Positions 22,728 to 34,700 of a DNA stretch of 64,000 bases are shown piece after piece. A program made the translations under genes and the position numbers. The notes under the pieces were generated by a model. It worked only from the letters and a program-made list of their open reading frames with translations. It searched no databases and was not told the origin of the DNA. Position 1 is the first letter of the stretch, and each line of letters begins with the position of its first letter. The stretch comes from Glycine soja (Eukaryota; Streptophyta; Magnoliopsida; Fabales; Fabaceae), in contig NC_041011.1 in the NCBI RefSeq assembly GCF_004193775.1, positions 17,317,173-17,381,172 on the forward strand. Direction: 5' to 3'.

Positions 22728-25700
22728 ATGGCGAGGGACTTGTTAGATTTGTTCTCCATGAACAAATGGAGGTGTTCTTGGTCTCTTGCGGCAACAATTG
22801 CTTCTGTTGTGGCATTGGTTTCTGTAGTCCATTTGTTCTTGTTCCCTTTGACACCCACTTTCAATTATTTTAAGATAGCCCAGGACTCGTGCTTCCCAAC
22901 TAATGCATCGGCAGAATTTCCAAGCAACCATGACCAGGAAAGGCCTGCAGTTGATTTTAAGCATCAGTTTCCGGCTGACTTACATGGAGCATTTGTTTAT
23001 CATGGTGTACCGTGGAAGGCTGAAATTGGCCAGTGGCTTGCTGGTTGTGATTCTGTTATTAAGGATGTAAACATCACTGAGGTGACAAGTGATACTCTAA
23101 CTTTTATTTCTGTCTTTCTGTTTACATTATTGTCTTCTTTTTGAGTTGTTAATTAGGTTTCATCTTATGAAAAGTAACTTTTGCCCCTTAATAAATATTG
23201 TTGATTAGCAGATAATAGGTGGCATTAACTGCAAAAATGACTGCAGTGGCCAGGGGATTTGTAATCGACAATTGGGACAATGTCGATGTTTTCATGGTTA
23301 TTCTGGTTAGTTTTCTTGCCTCCTTTTATTTTATTGACCTAATACATAAATACATAATGCTTAATGAGAATTGAGAAGCGACTATTGTAGGATTAACTCA
23401 TTTTGACAATATTGTAGTTTTAGCTTTCTCATATAATTTATTATCTCTCTTAATATAGCTGTGATCAGACACTGATATTCACCCACATTCTTTGGTGACT
23501 GGTAAATCACACACAATCATTGCCTCAAGGACCTACTGAGTATTTTTTAACCTGAATGTTCCTGAAGTCATAATTCTCAAATGAAGAGGTGTTGTTACTA
23601 GTTAGATATAGAGGTTTATACAAAATGTTTTAGAGTTAGTTAAGCATATAAATCCAAGATATATCTCTGGGAACATTTATTTTACCAGCTAATGGCTGAT
23701 GTGTTATATTTTTGTCAGGGGAATATACTAGCCTAGTATATATATGTAATTCCCTTGTACATTGTTACTCAGAAAAATAATATTCACCTTTACTAATATT
23801 TCAAGTTGTTATCAGAGCTCTTAAACTTGAGGGCTCTGCTTCCATGTCTAAACCCTAGCTGCTTTCATTGTGGCACCTTTCCCTTGCCCTCCTTCATTCT
23901 GGAGGACCTTTGGCTCCTTCATTGTTCCTCTGCTAGCTTGTTTGCTACCGTTCAGACTGACAAACCTGCCGTTGGGAGTGCCCACTTCTGGATGGCTAGA
24001 TCCCAACAGCTCATTGGTGGAGGAGCATGTGTAGTTTATACACAGCCTTCCCAATGTCTTTTCGTGCTTCTGGTCACACTACTCTGCTTGTCGGCCTTAC
24101 TCAGCCTCTTTTGGTGGGTGGTTTCCCTAGCTAATAGTTACCAGGTATGCAATTCTTTCTAGTATGGAGTACAAGCATGGGTGTGTGGTACGCTACCTTA
24201 CTAAGTATGTGATACATGAGGGTATACTTACCACTTGTATCTACTACCCGAGAGACATTTGTATCTGCTAGTACCAATCCTACTCTAGAGGCAATTGTAA
24301 TTGCTGCAATGTGTATCTAAATGACAGAAACCCGACCTAGTCCAACAATCCCAATCGTCTGAACTAGAGTATTCATTGGAGAAAAATATTGGTAGCCTTG
24401 AGTCTTCAGTAATTCTCCTTCAGAATTCAGATGATTGCCTTTATAGTTCTGATTACTTACCCATTAACTTGAGTTCCACTAAACACATTTCTTTGTAGTG
24501 CCAGAGTTTCCTATCAGCTATTGATTCTATTAGGATTTCCACATTATTACACAAAGCCTTAAAGGATGGGAGCTGGCTCAAACCATGCATGAGGATATGA
24601 GAGCATTGGAGAAAAGAAAGACCTGAAAGCTTGTTGAGAAGCTAAAGGACAATAAAACAGTGGGGTGTAGATGTGTATGGGTCGGCACTGTGAAATACCA
24701 ATTATGGTACTTTGGATCAGCACAAGGAAGGACTGGTTGTAAATGAATATACTCAGACATATGGGTTTGATTATGAAGAGACTTTTGCCCTAGTAGCAAA
24801 TATGAATACAGTTAGAATCATCCTTTCTTCACCTCTCGCTTTGGTTTGGAAATTATGTCAACTTGATGTAAAAAGTTCCCAAGGAGAATTGGGGAAGATG
24901 TATATGGAGATCCTGCCTGGATATGGTTTTGATAATGGAGGGAACAAAGTGTGCAAATTGAGGAAGGTTTTGGATGGACTCAAACTGTCTCCCTATGTTT
25001 GGTTTGGGAGATTCACTCAAGCCATGCTATACTTGGGGTATTGACAGAGTCAAGGTGACTATATCCTTCTCATAAAGCATTCACAGGGTAGTAAACTAAC
25101 GCTAGTTTTAGTCATGTGAAAAATATGATTATTGCAGGTGATGATGATGCTTAAAAGAAAATTCTGAAGAAGTCAGCAGCACAATTTGAGATGAATGATC
25201 TTGGCAAGCTGAAATATTTCCTTGGGGTTGAGGTTGGTTACTAGAAATAGGGCATCTTCATATCAGCGGAAATAAGTTCTGGACCTCCTCAAGGAAATAG
25301 GTAAGTTGGGATGCAAAGCCGCCAGAACTCTCATAGATCAGAATCATTGGATTGGGAATGAATTAGGAAGTCCATCGGTAGATTAAGTTCAATATCAGAG
25401 GCTTGTTTGAAAGCTTATTCTTTTCGCCCACACCCGATCACACATAGTTTATGCAGTTAGTGTGGTTAGCCAATCTATGCATGATCCATGAGAGACTTTT
25501 GCAAGCTATAACTAGGATTCTTCATTATTTGAAGAGTAGTCTAGGAAAGTGATTACTATTTAAGAGAGAGGGCCAGCTAGCATTGGAGGTGTATACAGAT
25601 GTGGATTATGTCAGATCAATTGTTGATAGGAGATCCACCTCAGGATAATTCATTTTCTCAGGTGATAACTTGGAGGAGCAATAAACAAAATGTGGTTGCA

Positions 25701-28700
25701 AGGTTAAGTCTCAAGGCCCAAGGGGTTTCTGAATTACTCTGGATGAAGGTCATTCTGGAAGATCTCAAAATAATGTATGGAGCCCCTATGAGAATTCTAT
25801 GTGACAACAAATCCACCATTAATATTTCTCATAATCCAGTCCTATATGATAGAACAAAAGACATAGAGATAGACTGACACTTTATTAAGAAGAAATTGGA
25901 CAGTGGCGTTATAGCAGCAATGTGTGTCCATTCTTGGAGTCAAAAAACTAACAGATATATTAGCTTAGGACTTTCCACGGAGTGCTTCCATTATTTGTAT
26001 ATCATGTGGACAGAATATTTCCATGTAATTTTGATTTTGTTTTATTTTTTGTAACTGTAATTATGGTAGCAAGATTATTCCCTATAAATACTAGGTTAGA
26101 AACTTAGAACTAGTATATATATGTAATTCCCCTGTATACTTTTAATCAGAAAAATAATATTCACCTTTTCTACTATGTCAATCTCTTACTAGTTACTTCT
26201 AGGTTCTAACTATTTTTTTTGCTATAGGCATTTTTAACATTCTCTGATATGCTTAAAACAAAACAAAGAAGAAAATTACATAATGTGCTGCTACCATTTC
26301 CTGAATATGTTTCATTATTGCAAAAGGCATATTTAATTTATTAGTTGGTCTGAACTCTGAACAATCATGCTAATTTCTGAGGTGACAGGGGATGGATGCA
26401 CTAAAAACTTGCAATTGGAATGCAACTTCCTAGGATCACCAGATCAACCATTTGGGAGATGGGTTGTCTCAATTTGCCCAGCCAACTGTGACAAGACAAG
26501 AGCAATGTGCTTCTGTGGAGAAGGCGCAAAATATCCAAATCGACCATTAGCAGAGACATGTGGGTTTCAATTTGAGTATGTAAAATCTGTTACCTAGCAT
26601 TGAGTTTCATTGGCAAACTTTGTCAATGTGTATTATTCAAGTCTCACTCCTTTCATCTGTTTCAGTCCACCTTCCGAACCTGATGGTCCCAGAATAGTGA
26701 ATTGGACAAAAATTGACCAAGATGTCTTCACAACCAATCGTAGCATACCAGGTTGGTGTAACGTGGACCCAGCTGAAGCATATGCTGGCAAGGCGAAAGT
26801 TAAAGAAGAATGTGACTGCAAATATGATGGTCTTGCGGGCCGATTTTGTGAAGTTCCTGTGGAATCTGTTTGCATTAATCAATGCTCTGGGCATGGCCAC
26901 TGTCGTGGTGGATTTTGTCAGGTGATTCTTATGTTTGTTATTGTGACAACCGGATATGTTGTCTTACTTGTATACTGGAAGAAAAACTTTGCCTTTGCCA
27001 ATCATCTATTATATTCATTTTCTAGTTGTAGGGGTTGATAGTGGCAAATAAATTACTACTAAGACATATATGATAAAGAAAATTATTTTAAAACATTTAG
27101 GCCCATAATAAAAAGTCTTATTCCTAGAAAAGTGATAGGCTAGGGTAGAGAGAAAAGATACCTTCGAGCAGTATCAGCTCCAGAAAATAAGAGAGAAAGG
27201 ATAAGTTTATTAATTTTCTGCTGCTGTCATTATTACAACCTAGGAATATAAAGAGTTCTCTATTGTCCTAGCCTATGGGATCAATTGACGCATGTGCCCT
27301 GATCCATAAAAGATGGTAACAAACTAGCTAGAAGTCAAGGATTACAGCAGATATCAGCAGATATTTCATTACTCTAAAGTTGTTGTGATTCCCACATAAT
27401 CACGTGCCCAAGATGGTGCTTTCCTCTTCCTTTGTGGTCTTGGGCTTTTGCTTCTTGTCACTTGATCAGGCCCAACATTAGTTTCTATCAGCACCTCCGT
27501 ATCACTGCCTTCCCCATCAAATTCGACCTTGTCCTCAAGGTTGCAGTGAGGATAAGATTTCAGCAATTCCGTCCAGTTTTCCCAAGTGTCCTCAGCTGGT
27601 GAGAGGCCTTCCCAACGCACTAGAACCTGCCTGATCGTGCCCTTAACTGTCTGCAATTTGCGAGTGTCCAGAATTTGTGTTGGTTGTAATGGAACCAAGG
27701 TCCCTGTAACAGCGTCATCCAACAGAGGTACTTGCGACGGTGGCTGCCCAAAAAACTGCTTGAGTTTTGAAACATGGAAAACGGGGTGAATACGGGCTTC
27801 TGGAGGCAGCAAGAGTTCATAAGCAACAGTACCAATACGTTTGACAATTTGATAAGGACCAAAGAAACGTTTGGTGAACTTGGAGTAGCGGGCACCACGC
27901 ACACTATTCTGCCTATAAGGTTGCAAACGCAGCCATACCCAAGTGCCTACATCGAATTCTTTGTCCATCCTGCCATTGTTGGCGTGTGATCGCATTCGGG
28001 ACTGGGCCTTTTGCAGGTTAAGTTTGATCACAGCTAACATCTGATGGCGTTGGGCTAGTGTTTCATCTAGTGTGGCAACCGCAGTGGACCCTGAGACATA
28101 GGAGCGCATGTTGGGAGGTGGTCTTCCATAAAGAGCCTCAAATGGTGTCATCTTGATAGCAGATTGATAGGAGGAATTATACCAATGTTCAGCCAAAGGA
28201 AGCATGGAAACCCACAGTTTGGGAGTATCACTCACAAAACAGCGAAGGAAAGTTTGTAAAATTCTGTTGGTCACTTCTGTTTGTCCATCGGACTGTGGAT
28301 GATATGCACTAGAGAAACATAGTGTAGTTCCATTGAGCTTGAACAATTCCTGCCAAAAACGGCTGACAAAAACCCGGTCTCGGTCGCTCACAATAGTCTT
28401 GGGCATTCCATGGAGTCGATAGATCTCAGACATGAACACCGGAGCTAAGGAAACTGCTGAATAGTGAGCGGGGAGAGCAATAAAGTGAGCATACTTAGTC
28501 AACCGGTCTATTACCACCCAGATAGTAGACTTCCCATGTGAAGGAGGAAGCTTAGTAATGAAGTCCATGGCAATATCCTCCCAAACTTGAGAAGGGATAG
28601 GCAGCGGATTCAACAAGCCATAAGGTCGATGGGTGGAGTACTTTTGTTGTTGGCATATGGAACACTCCTGCACCCATCTTTTCACATCTTTCGCCATGTT

Positions 28701-31700
28701 GGGTCATGAGAAGGCAGCGGTTAAACGAGCTAAGGTCCCCTTCACACCGGAATGACCTCCCACTGGGCTGGTGTGAAACTCCTGCAAGAGTTGCGTTCTG
28801 AATTGAGTTTCGCTTGGGATGAACAAACGCCCTTTGTAGAACCACAGACCCTGATGAAGCTTAAAAGGTGAATCTGGCTTCAGAGATGTAAACTTGCGAG
28901 TGAGCTGTTGACCAACCGGATCAGAAGCATAAAAAATCCGGAGTTGCTCTAACATCAAAGGTTGAGCTTCAGAAACTGCCTGAATGTAAGTCAAGGACGG
29001 CACATCTACACGAGATAGAGCATCTGCGACCAAGTTGGTCTTTCCCGGGGTGTATACAATCTCATAGTCAAAACCCAATAGCTTAGTTAACCACCTATGT
29101 TGTGCCGGCGTCTGAATCGTCTGCGTTATCAATTCCTTTAAACTGCGATGATCCGTATAAATGAAAAAATGCCTTCCCAAGAGATAATGTCGCCACTTTT
29201 TGACTGCAGCCGTAACAGCAAACATTTCCCTCTCATAAGCAGATGCAGCCCGCATTTTGGGACATAACTTGCGACTGAAAAAAGCAATGGGATGGGATTG
29301 CTGAGATAAAACTGCTCCAACAGCAGAATTTGACGCGTCGGTAGTAACCTCAAATGTTTGATCAAAGTTCGGAATTCCCAAAACCGGCAAGGTAGTCATA
29401 GCCGTCTTAAGAGCTTGAAAAGCTTCTAGCGCACGCTCATTCCAGCAGAAAGCATTAGTTTTGAGCAAGGAAGTTAATGGTTCAGCTATCGAGGCATAAT
29501 GGCGGACGAAGCGACGATAGAACCCGGTTAAACCCAAAAATCCGCGAAGGGCAGTGAGGTTGTGAGGAGGGGGCCAAGACTGAACCACCTTCAGCTTCTC
29601 TGGGTCAGCAGCTACTCCCTCCTGAGAGATAATATGGCCTAAATATGCAACAGTAGGCACAGCAAACTCGCACTTGGAAAGCTTCGCAAACAATTGATGC
29701 TGGTCTAATAGCTCTAAAACCTGCTGTAGGTGCTGAATATGAGTGTCCCATGATGGACTGTAGATCAAGATGTCATCAAAAAATACTAGCACGAATTTTC
29801 GCAAAAATGCGCGAAAAACCTCATTCATCGTCGCCTGGAATGTTGAAGGTGCATTGGATAACCCAAATGGCATCACTAGGAACTCAAAATGCCCATCAAC
29901 AGTGCGGAAAGCAGTCTTGAAACAGTCCTCCGGTGCCACTCTAATCTGGTGATATCCGGAACGTAAATCAAGCTTGGAGAAAATCTTGGCTCCATAGAGT
30001 TCATCCAAGAGCTCGTCAATGGTGGGAATAGGAAAACGATCTTTCACCGTGATGTTGTTAAGGGCGCGGTAATCAACACAAAAACGCCATGTTCCATCCT
30101 TTTTGCGTACCAACAAAACCGGTGATGAAAAAGGGCTAGTGCTAGGGCGTATAACCCCTTCTGCCAGCATATCTCGGATCATCGAAGTCATGATTTCCTT
30201 TTGGAATTGAGGGTACCGATATGGTCGAACGTTGACTGGTTTGGCTTGGGGTAGGAGGTGTATATGGTGGTTGAGTGGTCTGTTGGGGGGTAAGCCTTGA
30301 GGACTAGAGAAAACTGATGCAAATTTAGTGAGGATGGGGGCAATTTCTGGATGTGGGGAAATTTTAATGGGAGGTGAGTCAATTTGGGAAAAAGATATGG
30401 TGTGGGCGGAGGAAATGGCATCAGTAAACACAAAGCGGCAGTACTGGGAGAATGTGGCCAAGGATGGTTGAGTGGAAGTGTTACCGGTGAGGGTGATAGG
30501 GGTGTTGTTATAAGTGAACTGGATGGATGGAATGGTGTAATCGGACAGAAAGGAGCCAAGAGTTTGCAGCCACTGCACCCCCAAAACCAAATCTGCGCCA
30601 TGAATTGGTATGATGAAGAAAGGTATGTGAAACATTTGCTTAGCGAGGTTCACTGGCACCTCAGCACAGAATCCGCTACAAGTGATCGAATCGCCGTTAC
30701 CCACCACAACTGAGAATGGCTTGATAGCTACCATAGGCAAACCGAGGAATTCCGCTACTCTGGGCTGCATAATGTTGTGCGAGCTGCCCGAATCAATCAG
30801 GACTGTAACTTCAAGTTCACCGACACGTCCTTGAACGCGAAGAGTGCGTGGTGATGGAGGTCCCACCAGTGCTGCTTGAGACAGTTGAAAATGCTCGGCG
30901 GCGGCCGGAGAGGATGAATCCGGAGAGGACGGCGGTGACATGGGTGCTGGTGACAGCAAGGGACATGATTCCACCATCTGATGCTCAGTATCACTTGTCG
31001 GAGAGCCCACCACTTCATCGATGTCGTCCATGAGCATAATCAGAAATTGTTTCTTTGTACAACGATGTCCAACATGAAACTTCTCATCACAGTTGAAACA
31101 GAGCCCTTTAGAGCGGCGCTCGTTTTGTTCCGCCGGCGTGAGGCGACGAATCGGAACGGTCGGAGGCGGTCCTAACAGAGAGGGTTGTGGGTTGTTTGGA
31201 GGGAATGGTGGTTTGGTTGGCCGTGAGGCTGGGTATTTTGTGGCTAGGTTTTTGGTTTCAATCAGTTTAGCTAAATCGATTGCTTGGGTCAGGGAGGATG
31301 GTTTGAGTATGCTGAGTTCATGGTGGATATCCTTTCGAAGGCCCGAAAGAAAACAGTTGAGAAGGGAGGTGGGTGAGAGACCGGTGACTCGGTTGGAGAG
31401 GGATTCAAATTGTTGTTGGTATTCAAGCACAGATCCGGTTTGTTGAAGCTTATACAAAGAAGCTTCATGGTTGGCAAAGGAAGAGGGACCAAAACGTACC
31501 TCAAGGGCGTGGAGAAATTCCGACCAAGTTGTGAGTAAATGGTTGGAATGGAGCCATTTGAACCAACTAAGAGCAGGACCTTGAAGGAAGAAGGGAATGA
31601 GAATGAGGCGGCGGGGGGGTGGTGTGTCCGTTAGGTCAAAATAGTGTTCAGCCTTGAAGATCCAGTCAAGAGGATCTTTCCCATCAAAGGAAGATAGGGT

Positions 31701-34700
31701 TATTTTGGGTAATTTGATGGTTGATTGTGGCGGGTCGGTTCGAACCGGAGAGGATGAATGGGCTGCAGATTGGGAAGAAATTTGTTCACGTATGAGAAGG
31801 GGTAATTGTGTGGTGAGAAAATTTTGGAAATCTGTTTGTTGTTTGGTGACCGCCTCAAGACACAATTGCATTTCTCGAAACTGGGCACTGACCTCATCGG
31901 CAGATTTGTCAGGTTTATCAGTGCGGGGGGCCATCATCCACAGTGAAAGCACCAATGATAGGCTAGGGTAGAGAGAAAAGATACCTTCGAGCAGTATCAG
32001 CTCCAGAAAATAAGAGAGAAAGGATAAGTTTATTAATTTTCTGCTGCTGTCATTATTACAACCTAGGAATATAAAGAGTCCTCTATTGTCCTAGCCTATG
32101 GGATCAATTGACTCATGTGCCCTGATCCATAAAAGATGGTAACAAACTAGCTAGAAGTCAAGGATTACAGCAGATATCAGCAGATATTTCATTACTCTAA
32201 AGTTGTTGTGATTCCCACATAATCACGTGCCCAAGATGGTGCTTTCCTCTTCCTTTGTGGTCTTGGGCTTTTGCTTCTTGTCACTTGATCAGGCCCAATA
32301 TTAGTTTCTATCAGCACCTCCGTATCAAAAAGTTGCTCTAGCTATGTTTATTTCGAAACCAAATAACTTGAAGTTGGAGGAAGATAAACCTATAAGGAAA
32401 GAGATAAAGAATACAGAGGAATGAAAGATCAATTAAGGATTAAAAAATCATGAACAAAATAGCACAGGTTCACAACTTTGGAAACCTTTTGTACAGATGC
32501 TATTTCAATTTCTGAAAAAATTCTGTTTCTGTTTACTAGTGTTGAGAGTCTGAACTCGGTAGAACTAGGAAGCCTATAATGTGAAGCTGTTTGATGCTGA
32601 GTAACAATTAATGAATGAACTCTCTTTCAAATACTAAATGCAAGTTATTACCTGTCCAAAACAGTGTCTAGTTTCATTCCTGTAAATGACATTGATAAGT
32701 TTCTCAAGGGTAACAACAATAAGATAAAATGAACCTATGACCTTCTGTGCTGTATAAATTCTATCTGTTTCCATTCGTTGTATGTAGATAAACTAAATGT
32801 TGTGTATTTATAGTGTGAGAATGCTTACTTCCATCCAATGTCAGTAAATAAGGTGGATATAGTGTATTTTCAGTGCGACAATGGCTGGTATGGAGTAGAT
32901 TGCAGCATGCCATCTGTTATTTCTTCTATTAAAGAGTGGCCTAGTTGGCTTCGTCCTGCTCGGATTCATATTGCTGACGATACTCATGCCAATGAAAAAA
33001 TGATTAATCTCAATGCTGTGGTTGCAAAGAAAAGGCCTCTTGTATATGTTTATGATTTGCCCCCAGAGTTCAACAGCTTGCTGCTTGAGGTCAGGATATT
33101 CTGAATGTCACTCTTGGTTAAATCCTAAGAGAAAAATTTTGATTTTTTTTCTTCTATTTTGTTATCTTATTCTATTTTGGTTATTGTAGGGACGCCATTA
33201 TAAGTTAGAGTGTGTAAATAGAATTTATGATGACAATAATATAACAGTTTGGACAGATCAATTGTATGGTGCCCAGGTATTTGATGACTTTTATACAGGA
33301 GAATTTCGTTTGATCAAATTTAGCATTTATAACAATATATTTATCATGTGCTGCTGCTTGTCTGCAGATAGCACTTTATGAGAGTTTGTTAGCTAGTCCT
33401 CATCGAACACTAAATGGTGAAGAGGCAGATTTTTTCTTTGTTCCTGTTCTTGATTCATGTATCATAACTCGTGCTGATGATGCTCCTCACTTGAGTATGC
33501 AGGTATATTTTACTTACTGTTATTTTTACCAGAATATATTTGTAGAATATCTATTGCTGCATGTGACCTGCATATAAAGGCTGACTGCATTAGTGTTTCA
33601 GCCTATGCATGTTAGTAGTGCTTCCAGATCATTCTGAGTTACAATATCTGTGATTAATTGGATGACATGGCAGTCAACACTGACATCTATGTCATGATGT
33701 GCATGGATTTTCCTTCCATCAACTTTCTTGAATAGTCATAATTTCAAAATGGGAAAGACAATTGCATGTAATGCTGTTTTTTCCCTTTTCGCATGGAAGG
33801 ATAGAAATATCTTCAGTTATCTATTACTTGTGTGTGTGTGTGTGTGTCATTCCATGTTTACACTGTTAGTTTTCTCTTTTCCTTACATTTTGTTTTATAA
33901 CATTCAGGAGCATATGGGATTGAGGAGCTCTCTCACTTTGGAATATTATAAGAATGCATATACTCACATTGTTGAGCAATATCCTTATTGGAGTCACTCA
34001 TCAGGAAGGGACCACATCTGGGTAATGAGAATTGTTTATCTTACGTTGAAGACTTTTTAACGAAGTAACTTTTACTTTATTTGCTTGTGAGAAGCATGTG
34101 CTAATTATTTCACTTCTATTTCTGAAGGCAGTCTTTTTCATGGGATGAAGGTGCTTGCTATGCTCCTAAGGAGATATGGAACAGCATGATGCTAGTTCAC
34201 TGGGGAAACACAAACACAAAGCATAACCATTCAACCACAGCCTATTGGGCAGACAACTGGGATAAAATCTCTTCCGACAGAAGAGGAATTCATCCATGTT
34301 TTGACCCTGACAAAGATCTCGTGCTTCCCGCTTGGAAAGTTCCTGATGCTTATGTGTTGACTTCAAAACTTTGGGCTCGGTAAATATTTGTCCAAAAATT
34401 ATTTTTTTCCTTAGTCATTTGCTTTGTTTTTCCGGTCATGCTTGAATCTTTTATTCTATTAATTTAAGTTCTTGAAAGCAAACAATGCAACCATGTTATA
34501 ATTTGTTTTGAGGTCTCATGAGAAGCGGAAGACACTGTTCTACTTCAATGGGAATTTAGGACCTGCGTACCCTCATGGAAGACCTGAAGATACGTAAGTT
34601 AACTAGAAAACTATTTTGGAATTTGTAAAAGGAAGCTGTAGTATGGGATATATTGTGTGTTTAAAGCATGCTCACATTTTCCCTAATTAGTTACCTTTTA

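Larger units (their letters stand above)
27133..32327 (-). mobile_element. Complete Ty3 chromovirus in intron 4 of the GT47 gene, TSD AAAAG
   Basis: Two 372-bp LTRs (27133-27504 and 31956-32327) enclose one gag-pol region, 5195 bp in all. Exact 5-bp duplications AAAAG flank it at 27128-27132 and 32328-32332. The LTRs differ at three positions by my alignment (about 0.8%), so the insertion is recent. A purine-rich tract (minus strand GATGGGGAAGGCAG) abuts the 3' LTR at 27505. It is antisense to the host gene. The only clear coding lesion is one stop codon in pol. Confidence 0.95.

Noticed and set aside
23806..24162. 118-codon hydrophobic open frame inside intron 2
   Set aside because: It starts at a TTG within the retroelement primer-site region, matches no Gag feature, and is in decayed copia sequence.
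27133..32327. Ty3 element considered as an endogenous pararetrovirus
   Set aside because: It has LTRs, an integrase with a D-D-E core and a chromodomain, which are retrotransposon features; movement or aphid-transmission proteins of pararetroviruses are absent.
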